A stretch of DNA of 64,000 nucleotides from Pseudomonadota bacterium (GTDB taxonomy: Bacteria; Pseudomonadota; Gammaproteobacteria; Steroidobacterales; Woeseiaceae), in assembly GCA_022574185.1 (NCBI GenBank), contig JACZSM010000003.1, positions 1 through 64,000 of the forward strand, read 5' to 3'. Below are positions 1 through 8,375 of this stretch, in pieces. The number at the start of each line of letters is the position of its first letter. Position 1 is the first letter of the stretch. The notes beneath the pieces were generated by a model. It worked only from the letters and a program-made list of their open reading frames with translations, ran no database searches and had not been told where the DNA came from. Position numbers and translations under genes: made by a program.

Positions 1-17
1 TAGCGGAGACAGTTCGG

Positions 18-605
18 TCAGTAAATGCGAATGCCACCGTGTCGTCGGCGGCTGCGCTGATCAACCCACCACAGGCCGAACAAGAATCCGCCAACCAAGC
101 ATACACCGAGCGCACCTGCAACCCACTGCAACGGCAGGCTGTATTTATACTGCGACTGACGACCGCGCAAGCCGGCGTTCTGCGTGTCGAGCTGCGTAAT
201 TCGGGCCTGAGCGCCAACGAGGTTTTCTTTCAATTCAGCTGCCTCTTGCTCAAGCGACGCCATTGTCGCCGCTGGCCCCGCAAACTGTTGGCGCAGCGCC
301 TCGAGTTCGCTTCGCAGGCGGTCGCTCTCTGCCTTCGTCTCGGCAACGATAAGCTTGGCTGGTTTGTCGTCAACAAGGTATGCCGCTTTGACATAGCCCT
401 GCGCGCCGTTAGGCAGTTGCACATGTGCGTAATTCAGGTCTCGCGACAGGATTTCGAGTTCCTGGCCGCTTTCCATCGTTCGAATCGCGGGGTCATTCGA
501 GTTTGCGGCCGGGTATAGCCCCAGCCGAAGATTGTCGGTTACATAAACTGTCTCGGCGCCCACCACGAGTGGCCACAACGCTACTACTCCGATTACCCAA
601 CGCAT
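18..605 (-). CDS. SH3-domain protein with C-terminal membrane anchor (TIGR04211-like)
   Basis: This 195-residue protein starts with a signal-peptide-like segment ending near VGAE. A bacterial SH3-like domain follows at about residues 18-85, with the motifs LRLGLYP and GYVKAAYL. Next is a coiled-coil stretch at about residues 90-150, rich in Glu, Leu and Gln. A transmembrane helix and the basic tail RSRRRHGG close the chain. The order SH3, coiled coil, C-terminal TM fits the TIGR04211 family, whose role is not established. The ATG at 605 is preceded by GGGAGA at good spacing, so longer upstream starts are rejected. It lies downstream of dacB on the same strand, suggesting an envelope role by context only. 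Confidence 0.85.
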   Translation of the reverse strand: MRWVIGVVALWPLVVGAETVYVTDNLRLGLYPAANSNDPAIRTMESGQELEILSRDLNYAHVQLPNGAQGYVKAAYLVDDKPAKLIVAETKAESDRLRSELEALRQQFAGPAATMASLEQEAAELKENLVGAQARITQLDTQNAGLRGRQSQYKYSLPLQWVAGALGVCLVGGFLFGLWWVDQRSRRRHGGIRIY

Positions 606-672
606 TTTCAGTCTCCCGTACCGGACAGGTGAGAGTCTACTACAGCCGACGCAGATATCGCTGTGCCCGGAT

Positions 673-2091
673 TCATTGCTCGTATAGCCATTGCAACAGC
701 GCCTCCTGGACTTCTTCGCCGGGGCCCCGGTGGACGTCGTTATGGTTTTGCATGGTGACGACTCCGAATCGTCTGCCCGAGCGTGCTTGCAAGTAACCCG
801 CGATCGCCGTGACATGGTCGAGCGAACCGGTCTTCAGGTGAGCGTTGCCGGACAGGGTGGTATTCACGAAGCGATGGGTCAACGTGCCGTCAAGACCTGC
901 CAGCGAGAGCGACGAGACATACTCAGGCATATACGGCTGCCGCCATGCAAATCGCAGTATTGCGCCCATTTCCTCTGCCGTCATTCGAACCTCGCGTGAC
1001 AAACCTGCACCATTTTCGAATGCCAGGTTCGACGACGCCAGGCCGTTCTTGTCCAGCCAGTCAATAACGACTTTGCGGCCGCCGTCCTCGGTGCCGGGCT
1101 CGCCCAGCACTTCGGCCGATAATGTGTACAGAAGTTGACGTGCCATGACATTGTTGCTGTGCTTGTTCACTCGGGCAATAACATCGGCGAGTGGCATCGA
1201 TTCGAACTCAATGAGCGGCTCAACACCTTGAGGCGTCGTGACATTTTTCCAGCCACCACTGAACCCGCCACCGGCTTCATGCCAAAGCGACATGAACAGC
1301 CCGAATGCGAATTCGTTATGACTCAGGGCAGTCCGATCCATCGCGTAGCGCCTGCAACCGCTCGGAAACACGCCGCTGAACGTTATCCTGTCAACCGCCT
1401 CGTTCGCCGATATTGTGATGCCACGCTGATAGCCGCGACATCTTCCCGGAGCTAAGGACAAGCGATTATCTACACTCAGATTTTTCAGTGGCGGATCCAG
1501 CCAGACGCGGACACTATTCGTGTCAGGCTCGGCTTCAAACCAGTAGCGAATAACTTTGAAATTCACGAGAAGAGCGTTCGGGGCGACGTTATATGCACGA
1601 AGTGGTTGCCGATCGAATGCACCCGGATCGTGGCTCGCAACATCGAAATAGCTGTCATCGATCAGCAGATCGCCGTCGATGTTGAGAATACCGGCCTGAC
1701 GAACCCTGCGCAGCAACTGCCACATACGTTCGGTAACCAGAAACGGATCGCCTCGACCTTTTATTAGCAGGTCGCCGTGCAATCGACCGTCTTCGATCTC
1801 GCCAAGAGCGTAAACATCGGTCTGCCACGAATACGTTGGCCCGAGCACATCAAGCGCCACCAGGGTCGTCACGAGCTTAATCGTCGATCCGGGATTGCGC
1901 GGTACCTGGTCATGCCAGCGAAGCACGACCTCACCACTGTCAAGGTCCTCGATATAGATGCTAAGCGTATCGTCTGGCAGCGTTCGAAGATTCAGCACGC
2001 TTTGCACGCGCATCGGCAGTGATGTGTCATTGGCTTTAGCCATAGCCATGGCTGCAAATACCAGCAGCACAATAGACAGTTTCGGCATCAT
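673..2091 (-). CDS. dacB: D-alanyl-D-alanine carboxypeptidase/endopeptidase (PBP4 type)
   Basis: This periplasmic peptidoglycan hydrolase of the S13 family cleaves D-Ala-D-Ala ends and cross-links. The visible motifs are the active-site STIK (Ser near residue 69), SNN in the KHSNNVMAR segment, and KTG near the C-terminus in HLKTGSLD. A signal peptide occupies about the first 20 residues (LLVFAAMAMA). The length of about 472 residues is usual for DacB. The start is taken at 2091, where ATG overlaps the TGA of the upstream sigma-54 activator, which implies translational coupling. A second ATG lies one codon later. Whether the activator regulates cell-wall functions is not shown by the sequence. 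Confidence 0.93.
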   Translation of the reverse strand: MMPKLSIVLLVFAAMAMAKANDTSLPMRVQSVLNLRTLPDDTLSIYIEDLDSGEVVLRWHDQVPRNPGSTIKLVTTLVALDVLGPTYSWQTDVYALGEIEDGRLHGDLLIKGRGDPFLVTERMWQLLRRVRQAGILNIDGDLLIDDSYFDVASHDPGAFDRQPLRAYNVAPNALLVNFKVIRYWFEAEPDTNSVRVWLDPPLKNLSVDNRLSLAPGRCRGYQRGITISANEAVDRITFSGVFPSGCRRYAMDRTALSHNEFAFGLFMSLWHEAGGGFSGGWKNVTTPQGVEPLIEFESMPLADVIARVNKHSNNVMARQLLYTLSAEVLGEPGTEDGGRKVVIDWLDKNGLASSNLAFENGAGLSREVRMTAEEMGAILRFAWRQPYMPEYVSSLSLAGLDGTLTHRFVNTTLSGNAHLKTGSLDHVTAIAGYLQARSGRRFGVVTMQNHNDVHRGPGEEVQEALLQWLYEQ

Positions 2092-3881
2092 GGTCTGCGA
2101 ATGCCGTAAGACCGGATACGATCCGCGAGCGTCGTTGGCTTGACGCCAAGCACTTCCGCCGCACCGTCGGGACCCGATACGCGCCAACCTGTCTGTTTGA
2201 GTGCGGCCACGAGATTTCGCTTTTGCAATCTGCGCATCTCCGTTTCGGTGAGCACCTGGTCCTCTGCCCGCTGCTCTGGCTGAGCCGACATGTTTTCCGC
2301 GCCAAGACTGGACATTGACAGGTCAAGACGCAACACATTGCGTGGCGAGAGGATGACGGCGCGCTCAATCACATTCTTGAGTTCCCTGACGTTTCCGGGC
2401 CAGTTGTAGTCGCGCAACATGCCACCCTGAGCGCGCGACAGTTGCATCAATGGTCTGCCGAAATCGTTACAGGCTTTTTCGAGAAAATGCTGTGCCAGCT
2501 TGATGATATCGTCACCGCGTTTACGCAGTGGCGGTACTTCAATAGGAAAGACGCTTAGCCGATAAAACAAATCCTCGCGAAATTTACCGTCAAAAATAAG
2601 TTTTTCGAGGTCCCTGTTTGTCGCTGCTACAACACGTACGTCGACGGACTTCGTAAAATCATCACCAACAGGCTCAAATTCGCCTTCCTGCAGGACCCGG
2701 AGCAATTTGCCCTGTTGTTCGAGCGGAATTTCACTCACTTCATCAAGAAAAAGCGTACCACCGTCTGCAAGCTGGAAACGGCCCACGCGGTCACGATGCG
2801 CCCCGGTAAATGCACCTTTGACGTGACCAAAAAATTCACTCTCAAATAACTCTTTTGGAATAGAGGCACAATTTACTTTCACGAGTGGGCCCTCGGCGCG
2901 CGGGCTGCGCGCGTGAATCGCGTGTGCGACAAGTTCCTTACCGACGCCTGACTCGCCCTGCAGCAAGACACTGGCCGGCGTTTCGGCGACGGCCTCTACC
3001 CGCGCCAGCATCTGCATCAGCACAGGACTGGAGCCAACGATGCGGCCAAAGTTCATCGCGACATTCACCTCTTCACGCAAGTAATCGCGTTCCTGTTCCA
3101 GCTCTTCGCGCAGTCGTGCATTCTCTGCGAGGGTGTCTCGTAATCTGCGTTCGGTGCGATTGCGCTCGGTAACGTCCTTGGATGCGATCAGCATGCGATC
3201 AACGTTACCTTCCGCGTCCCGATGCGATATCGCCGACACGATCAGGTCGAGAACCCGGCCACTCTTGGTAACGACCTGTCGTTCCTCATTGTTAAATTCA
3301 CCCTGACTGATGATTTCTTGCAGACGGCCTCCGCTTAGAGCCTTACGATCTTTGTCCGTATAAAAATCACTAATCGGACGACCGACCACTTCCTCACGTT
3401 CGTAACCCAGCTTCTGCAACCAGTGATCGGTTACCGTAACAACGTTGCCGTTGCCGTCAATCGTATGCAGCATCGCCGGGGTCGAGCGATACAGTTCTCG
3501 ATACTTGAAGTTGGCGCGGGCCTGGTCCGAAATTTCCGTGTACATTGCAACCGTACGCAGGAATTCCCCATCGGGATCATATTCCACGAGCGAGTTGACC
3601 AGGCATTCAACGCTGTCGCCTGACTTCGTTACAAAAGCGACGGGCTTGTTCTCCAGCCTGCCCGTTCGCCGCAATGCTGGCAGAAATTCTTTTTCAATAC
3701 GGAGTGCCGATTCCGGCGTGACGAAATCGACAGGTCGACGGCCAAGCATCTCGTCGCGAGTGTAGCCGAGCCGTTCGAGCAGGGCATCGTTGACATCGAG
3801 GTAGACGCCGTCCTGACCGATCGATGTCGCCATCGTCGGCGCTTTGCGAAAAAGCCATTGGTAATCATCGAGTCGGGACAT
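2088..3881 (-). CDS. Sigma-54-dependent activator with two PAS domains (NtrC/NifA class)
   Basis: This 597-residue cytoplasmic activator has PAS domains at about residues 10-120 and 125-240, then a short coiled coil, an AAA+ domain and a Fis-type helix-turn-helix. The AAA+ domain has Walker A GESGVGKE near residue 308, the sigma-54 contact loop GAFTGA near 355, and Walker B GGTLFLDE. The C-terminal HTH contains AAEVLGVKPTTLADRI. No receiver domain is present, so signal input probably comes through the PAS domains; their ligand is unknown. It is divergent from a small exported protein that has a near-consensus -24/-12 promoter, with inverted repeats between them, so that gene is the obvious target candidate. 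Its stop overlaps the dacB start. Confidence 0.95.
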   Translation of the reverse strand: MSRLDDYQWLFRKAPTMATSIGQDGVYLDVNDALLERLGYTRDEMLGRRPVDFVTPESALRIEKEFLPALRRTGRLENKPVAFVTKSGDSVECLVNSLVEYDPDGEFLRTVAMYTEISDQARANFKYRELYRSTPAMLHTIDGNGNVVTVTDHWLQKLGYEREEVVGRPISDFYTDKDRKALSGGRLQEIISQGEFNNEERQVVTKSGRVLDLIVSAISHRDAEGNVDRMLIASKDVTERNRTERRLRDTLAENARLREELEQERDYLREEVNVAMNFGRIVGSSPVLMQMLARVEAVAETPASVLLQGESGVGKELVAHAIHARSPRAEGPLVKVNCASIPKELFESEFFGHVKGAFTGAHRDRVGRFQLADGGTLFLDEVSEIPLEQQGKLLRVLQEGEFEPVGDDFTKSVDVRVVAATNRDLEKLIFDGKFREDLFYRLSVFPIEVPPLRKRGDDIIKLAQHFLEKACNDFGRPLMQLSRAQGGMLRDYNWPGNVRELKNVIERAVILSPRNVLRLDLSMSSLGAENMSAQPEQRAEDQVLTETEMRRLQKRNLVAALKQTGWRVSGPDGAAEVLGVKPTTLADRIRSYGIRRP

Positions 3882-3914
3882 GTCGTGATTCTACACGGCA
3901 TTTCGTGAAAACTC

Positions 3915-3947
3915 TTACGGTTTTTCGTAATTACCGAAATTCCGTAA
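3915..3947. promoter_or_regulatory. Two adjacent inverted repeats, candidate enhancer sites for the sigma-54 activator
   Basis: Positions 3915-3930 read TTACG, six bases, CGTAA. Immediately after, 3931-3947 reads TTAC, nine bases, GTAA. The two dyads sit end to end about 47-80 bp upstream of the -24 element at 3994 and about 35 bp upstream of the activator start. Tandem dyads at this distance are typical of upstream activating sequences for bacterial enhancer-binding proteins. Binding is inferred, not shown. Confidence 0.55.
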
Positions 3948-3993
3948 CCCCACGTTATCATTTAACTATTTGTATTTACACGATTTTTACGGT

Positions 3994-4009
3994 TGGCACG
4001 CGTCGTGCA
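3994..4009 (+). promoter_or_regulatory. Sigma-54 (-24/-12) promoter
   Basis: The sequence is TGGCACGCGTCGTGCA. It carries the invariant GG at -24 (3995-3996) and GC at -12 (4007-4008) with the exact spacing, against the consensus TGGCACG-N4-TTGCA. It lies 58 bp upstream of the ATG of the small exported protein at 4067 and divergent from a sigma-54 activator gene. Confidence 0.85.
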
Positions 4010-4066
4010 AAAGAAATTAGCATACAAGCACTTTCGCGCTGCGCGCGATCTCTCGAAGGAATTACG

Positions 4067-4393
4067 ATGTTTATCAAAAATTTTCAAAACGCGCTGGCTA
4101 TGGCTGGCGTACTGCTGGTTCTGGTTGCCTTGTCAGTCGCCACCAGGACGGCCTTTGCGGACGAGGCCGCTGCTGTCAGTTCGACAACCCCAGGTATTCA
4201 ATCGGCGGTAGTCGTTAGCCGCGCGGCAGCCAAATCGGCGCACCGCAATGCGGCCGACGCAGCCGTTAATAGTGTTGCACTCGACAACCAGCTTGACCTT
4301 GACCTTGATTTTAACCCGTTCGGCCGCAAATCACTCTTAGTCGCTCGCAGCCGTCAACCGGCCACGGTGACTAAGCTCCCAGCATCGCGCTGA
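4067..4393 (+). CDS. Small exported protein of unknown function, sigma-54 controlled
   Basis: This 108-residue protein is not recognised. Residues 1-31 form a typical signal peptide: a hydrophobic core around GVLLVLVALSV, then TAFA before DEAA. The mature part has about 77 residues and no cysteine. It is Ala-, Ser- and Val-rich, contains an acidic patch DLDLDF at about residues 77-82, and ends basic. The ATG at 4067 is chosen because GAAGGA lies six bases upstream and because the longer frame would begin inside the regulatory region. It has its own -24/-12 promoter and is followed by a structured RNA region with an intrinsic terminator. The sequence gives no function; a stress-induced envelope peptide is one possibility. 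Confidence 0.7.
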   Translation: MFIKNFQNALAMAGVLLVLVALSVATRTAFADEAAAVSSTTPGIQSAVVVSRAAAKSAHRNAADAAVNSVALDNQLDLDLDFNPFGRKSLLVARSRQPATVTKLPASR

Positions 4394-4429
4394 TCAATAT
4401 GCTCGTCCCCCATGAGCCTGATTGGCACG

Positions 4430-4583
4430 ACCCTGGAACCCTCCGGCTGGAAAGCCGGTGACAACGAACCAGGACGGTTCGGCGGCACCCCCCTGCCGTT
4501 AAGTGTTAGGCGCCGGAGACCGCTCCGTGTCGGATCGGCCCGCTGTATCGAGCATCGATTTCAGCTCTCCGGCGCCTTTTTTT
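4430..4583 (+). ncRNA. Candidate structured RNA (3-prime UTR or independent small RNA)
   Basis: Between the small exported protein and the next gene lies a densely paired stretch. CCTGG (4432-4436) pairs with CCAGG (4469-4473) around a hairpin CCGGCT-GGAA-AGCCGG (4443-4458), whose loop is a GNRA tetraloop. Alternatively GAACC (4466-4470) pairs with GGTTC (4476-4480). CGGCA (4483-4487) pairs with TGCCG (4494-4498). After that comes a 12-bp closing stem holding two further hairpins, followed by a run of T. It matches no riboswitch class I know. It may be the tail of the sigma-54 transcript or a separate RNA. Confidence 0.5.
4508..4583 (+). terminator. Intrinsic terminator with branched (three-way junction) stem
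   Basis: AGGCGCCGGAGA (4508-4519) pairs perfectly with TCTCCGGCGCCT (4566-4577) and is followed by seven T (4577-4583). The 46-base insert itself folds: TCCG-TGT-CGGA (4524-4534), and GCTG/CAGC enclosing ATCGA-GCA-TCGAT (4542-4565). Such a branched insert is unusual for a simple terminator. Confidence 0.8.
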
Positions 4584-4767
4584 ATGTCAGTTAATGCCGA
4601 ATTATGCATGCATCGCCACGATGCGACGCGCAACCTTGAAGGTCCAATCCACTGCTGCCTTGATCAAGGGATACTCCTGGGTGCCCGATAAAATGCAATG
4701 AGCCAACACACTACTACTGCCTGCTTCATGACTTGTTTTTGGACAGCCATAGCGTAGTCTTTGTTGC

Positions 4768-5379
4768 ATGCGTGGCACACTTATTTCATTGACGATCATA
4801 GTGCTAGTAGCCACATGGCCAGCCTGGGCTGAAAGTGACAGTCGCCCGATCTTGCGTGCAGAGGCCGCCTCAGTGGAGCTTCAGCTGCAGCCTGCTGGTC
4901 GTCGCTTGCTACGGTTGCCCAACCTCGACTTTGTACTGCAAATCGAACCCCATTGTGGGGTCGGCATGCACATCGCGTCAGTTTCAATCAGTATTGCCGA
5001 TACGAGCAGATCCTTTCGCGGCATGGATTTTTTCGAACAACCGACGCTTGAGACAACCATTCGGCTGCCTCGACGCCAAATTGGCCCATTGGCGATAGAG
5101 CGATTCTGCACCGGCGAAGACAAAAATTCGAACAATGATGATGTTTTGCTCATACGCGACGCGTTTACCGCTCACATATCGCTGCGATGCACTGACGACG
5201 TCAGAGAATTGGTGGTTTATGAGACGCTGGCTCTGGCAATCAGAATGGTCTGCAAGGCGCCTGGGCATGATAAATCTGATGCGATCGCCGATCAGGAATC
5301 GTCTGTATCGTCAACGAGATTACGGCCAAAAAATTCCAGGGTGCGCATCCAGGCATCATCTGCGGCTTCGGCGTTGTAA
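4768..5379 (+). CDS. Hypothetical exported protein with four cysteines
   Basis: This 203-residue protein is not recognised. Residues 1-21 are a clear signal peptide (hydrophobic core, AWA before ES). The mature part contains four Cys in CGVGM, FCTGED, LRCTDD and MVCKAPG, which could form two disulfides in the periplasm. The middle looks like beta-strand sequence, while the last 40 residues are Ser- and Arg-rich and low in structure. The final 88 bp overlap the convergent dienelactone hydrolase gene, so the true C-terminus could have been extended by loss of an earlier stop. The export signal makes it likely to be real, but no homology supports it. Confidence 0.6.
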   Translation: MRGTLISLTIIVLVATWPAWAESDSRPILRAEAASVELQLQPAGRRLLRLPNLDFVLQIEPHCGVGMHIASVSISIADTSRSFRGMDFFEQPTLETTIRLPRRQIGPLAIERFCTGEDKNSNNDDVLLIRDAFTAHISLRCTDDVRELVVYETLALAIRMVCKAPGHDKSDAIADQESSVSSTRLRPKNSRVRIQASSAASAL

Positions 5380-6197
5380 TTGTTGCCGCTGGGATTCGCG
5401 AACGCATGACCCACTCCCGGATAAATATGTATCTCGTATTTCTTGCGAAGCCGTTCAAGCGCTTCTTCAAATCGCCGCACTGACTGGACACTGATACCCG
5501 TATCATCGGCACCAAACAACCCAAGTATCGGCACATTGATCGGGCGCAGTTTTTCCTCATCATCGGTGATCTGACCGTAGTAGATAACGGTCGCATCAAG
5601 ATCATCGGGAAACAGCATCGCCATGTTCAAAGACCAACCACCACCGAAACACCAACCCAAAGAACCGATACTCGGCGCGCCGGCCGTCTCACTGACAAAT
5701 GCATAGGCTCTGCGAATATTATGCACAGCGGCTGCCGAATTCTCGACAACCGACAACATCATATGCCTGGCCACTTCAGCGTTAGTGGCCGTCTTGCCAG
5801 CATAGAGATCAACGGCCAGAACGATATAACCTTCGCTGGCAAGTCGATCTGCCATTGCCCGAACATTGTCATTCAAACCCCACCATTCATGAATGACAAT
5901 AATTGCCGGCAACGGTTCAACCATGTCTGAAGGGAATACGAAGTAGCCGTAGACAAGTTTATTATCCACTTCGACGTAAGGCAGACGCTCCGATATGACA
6001 GCGTAACGAGGTGCTATGCGGGCACCGTCGCTGGCATTGCTTGTGTCATTCGCGTGTTCCCGTGCCATCGCATCGACGTGGTCACGAGACATCTGCGCAT
6101 CTGTCTCGGTGGAATCGCAGCCGGCAATTCCAAGTAAAATACATATACATACCAAGCCGGATGCCAGACCACGACGTAGGTGAATGCTTTGGAACAT
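5292..6197 (-). CDS. Dienelactone hydrolase family lipoprotein
   Basis: This alpha/beta hydrolase has 301 residues. The N-terminus is a lipoprotein signal with lipobox LGIAGC (Cys27), so it is probably anchored in the envelope. The DLH fold shows the nucleophile Cys183 in GSLGWCFGGG, an Asp in FGADDTG and a His in GVGHAF, giving the Cys-Asp-His triad of the family. HEWWGLN near residue 105 is also typical. The natural substrate is unknown; family members hydrolyse dienelactones or other esters. AGGG lies eight bases before the ATG at 6197. It is convergent with, and overlaps, the hypothetical exported protein. Confidence 0.9.
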   Translation of the reverse strand: MFQSIHLRRGLASGLVCICILLGIAGCDSTETDAQMSRDHVDAMAREHANDTSNASDGARIAPRYAVISERLPYVEVDNKLVYGYFVFPSDMVEPLPAIIVIHEWWGLNDNVRAMADRLASEGYIVLAVDLYAGKTATNAEVARHMMLSVVENSAAAVHNIRRAYAFVSETAGAPSIGSLGWCFGGGWSLNMAMLFPDDLDATVIYYGQITDDEEKLRPINVPILGLFGADDTGISVQSVRRFEEALERLRKKYEIHIYPGVGHAFANPSGNNYNAEAADDAWMRTLEFFGRNLVDDTDDS

Positions 6198-6377
6198 ATT
6201 TCGGCCCTGCAGTAGTGCGATTATTGGGCACAGCCCGTCTTGATGACGAGATAGTGTAATCGAAAATTCACTGGTGGGTCGATGGATTACTCGTCGATGT
6301 CGGGCGCGAGCGTATTTATGAATAATCCGGGCTAAACTTCAATATTGGCGCCTAAAGCGCAAGTGTCCGAGGTACAC

Positions 6378-8144
6378 ATGAGCCTGCTGCAGGAATCGGT
6401 CGTCTACTTACTTGCTGCCATCATAATGGCACCAATCAGCCGCCGCCTTGGATTCGGTTCCGTCCTCGGTTATCTCGCGGCCGGGATAATTATCGGCCCG
6501 TTCGGCATCGCGTTGATCCGCAATCCCGAACATATCCTGCGCTTTGCGGAACTGGGCGTCGTATTCCTGCTTTTCATCGTTGGCCTCGAGCTGCAGCCGT
6601 CACGACTTTGGGTTATGCGTAAGATGATCTTTGGCCTGGGCTCCGCCCAGGTCTTTCTGAGTGCCGCACTGATCAGTCTGCTCGCGTTGGCCTTCGGTCT
6701 GACCGTGACGCTCGCGATCACCATTGGTTTGATATTGGCCTTGTCGTCGACTGCTTTTGTCCTGCAGATGCTCGCAGAGAAAAAACAACTCATGACATCG
6801 CATGGTCGTGCCGCATTTTCAATTCTGCTGTTTCAGGACCTCGCTGCGATACCGTTGATCGCCATCCTGCCAATGCTCAGTGCATCAGGCGCAAATGACG
6901 GTGGATTCAACCTCGCGCAGGCCGGCATCATGTTGCTGACTATCGCAGGTATGATTGTTGGTGGCAGGATTCTGTTGCGCCCAGTATTGCGCATTGCGGC
7001 GGAGTCAAAAATACCTGAGATTTTCACGGCCACAACTTTACTGGTCGTCATCGGCGCTGCGATATTGATGCGGCTCTCGGGTATGTCCATGGTGCTCGGC
7101 GCTTTCATCGCCGGTATGCTGCTCGCGGACTCCGAGTACCGGCACCAGCTCGAAGCAGACATAGCCCCTTTCAAAGGTCTGTTACTTGGGCTGTTTTTCA
7201 TCGCTGTCGGTATGTCGGTGAATACCAATCTGTTACTTGAGTCTCCGGCCAGAATTCTGCTCATCGTCGCACTGCTCATGCTTGCGAAGGCGATTGTTCT
7301 GCTGCCTCTCGCGCGTTCATTCGGGATCTGCAATTCGCGCTCAGCGATGAGTCTCGCCGTCGTCATGTCTCAGGGCGGCGAATTCGCTTTCGTCCTGTTC
7401 GGCATCGCGGCCCGCGAGCGACTGATGCCCGCCAACCTCATCGATGAACTCGTGCTCGCCGTCGCCGTATCAATGCTTCTGACGCCGTTCATCTACACGC
7501 TGAACGAGCACATCGGACGAAAACTAGCGGTTGCAAGCGAACCGGTATACGACGAAATAGACGACGTCCATCACGACGTGATCATCGCTGGCTTCGGTCG
7601 CGTCGGCCAGATAGTTGCGAGATTGTTGAACATAGTTGGCAAGTCGTTTACAGCACTCGAAATCGACTCATCACAGGTTGATGTCGTGCGTCGATATGGC
7701 AGCACGGTTCATTACGGCGACGCATCGAGACTGGATATCCTGCGCGCCGCCGGTGCGGAACACGCTAAGTTATTCGTCCTGGCGATTGATGATATTGAAG
7801 CGTCAGTGCGCACCGCTGAGGCCATCGTCCGTCATTTTCCACACCTCAAGATCATCGCTCGCGCCCGCAATCGGCGACACGCGCACAAACTGATGGACTT
7901 AGGCATTGAACACATTTTCAGAGAAACGCTGCTGTCAAGCATCGCAATGTCCGAGCGAGTTCTTAAAAACATGGGCATTGACGAGAAAGAGACGCAACGA
8001 ATAGCGTCGTCATTTCGTGAGCATGACTCACGCCTGTTGATGGAACAACACGCGATTCACGACTCAGAAGAAAAATTGATTCAGTCTGCAAAGGATACGG
8101 CCGCTGAACTCGAATCACTTCTTCGCGACGATTCGGGACCGTGA
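6378..8144 (+). CDS. Kef-type monovalent cation:proton antiporter with RCK (TrkA-N) domain
   Basis: This CPA2-family inner-membrane transporter has 588 residues. The first 390 or so form the Na/H-exchanger membrane domain with 12-13 helices; RRLGFGSVLGYLAAG and FLLFIVGLEL are typical. The cytoplasmic RCK domain follows, with the nucleotide-binding motif GFGRVGQIVARLL near residue 410 and YGDASR. This is the layout of KefB/KefC and YbaL proteins, which exchange K or Na for protons. The start is the ATG at 6378, with GAGG five bases upstream; an earlier TTG has no such site. No KefF/KefG-type quinone reductase lies beside it, so glutathione gating is not supported. Confidence 0.93.
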   Translation: MSLLQESVVYLLAAIIMAPISRRLGFGSVLGYLAAGIIIGPFGIALIRNPEHILRFAELGVVFLLFIVGLELQPSRLWVMRKMIFGLGSAQVFLSAALISLLALAFGLTVTLAITIGLILALSSTAFVLQMLAEKKQLMTSHGRAAFSILLFQDLAAIPLIAILPMLSASGANDGGFNLAQAGIMLLTIAGMIVGGRILLRPVLRIAAESKIPEIFTATTLLVVIGAAILMRLSGMSMVLGAFIAGMLLADSEYRHQLEADIAPFKGLLLGLFFIAVGMSVNTNLLLESPARILLIVALLMLAKAIVLLPLARSFGICNSRSAMSLAVVMSQGGEFAFVLFGIAARERLMPANLIDELVLAVAVSMLLTPFIYTLNEHIGRKLAVASEPVYDEIDDVHHDVIIAGFGRVGQIVARLLNIVGKSFTALEIDSSQVDVVRRYGSTVHYGDASRLDILRAAGAEHAKLFVLAIDDIEASVRTAEAIVRHFPHLKIIARARNRRHAHKLMDLGIEHIFRETLLSSIAMSERVLKNMGIDEKETQRIASSFREHDSRLLMEQHAIHDSEEKLIQSAKDTAAELESLLRDDSGP

Positions 8145-8152
8145 CTGTGGCA

Positions 8153-8302
8153 TCATTCATCATCGACCCATTCTTTCAGCTTGCTCTTATCCACTTGCTG
8201 CCATTGTTTCTCGCTCTCGCGCATATACCGAATCACCTTGGCGATTGCATAGACAATCACGGCGGCGATCATGACAAGAATGGGCCAAAGTCCTTCGGGC
8301 AT
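8153..8302 (-). CDS. Small membrane protein of unknown function
   Basis: This encodes 49 residues. One transmembrane helix (WPILVMIAAVIVYAIAKVI) near the N-terminus is followed by a charged cytoplasmic tail with many Lys, Glu and Gln, ending EWVDDE. The start at 8302 (MPEGLWP) is preferred over an upstream ATG at 8344 because it puts the helix directly after a short N-terminus; AGG lies ten bases before it. It is convergent with the Kef-type antiporter, with an 8-bp gap, and divergent from the MATE gene. No family is recognised. Confidence 0.55.
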   Translation of the reverse strand: MPEGLWPILVMIAAVIVYAIAKVIRYMRESEKQWQQVDKSKLKEWVDDE

Positions 8303-8375
8303 TATTCGATACCTGTCGAATAACAAGTAGTCAGAGTTTACCATCGGCGATCACGAACAGTGACTACGGCTCGGA

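Noticed and set aside
4422-4437. TGGCACG resembling a second -24 element
   Set aside because: The -12 position reads GA instead of GC at the right spacing, so it does not fit sigma-54.
4506-4512. GTTAGGC, resembling an integron attC core site
   Set aside because: No matching RYYYAAC partner box lies at the needed distance upstream, and there is no integrase or cassette array.
4602-4814. Minus-strand frame of about 70 codons whose end reads like protein
   Set aside because: No homology, no ribosome site, and it overlaps the start of a gene with a clear signal peptide; at most a degraded remnant.
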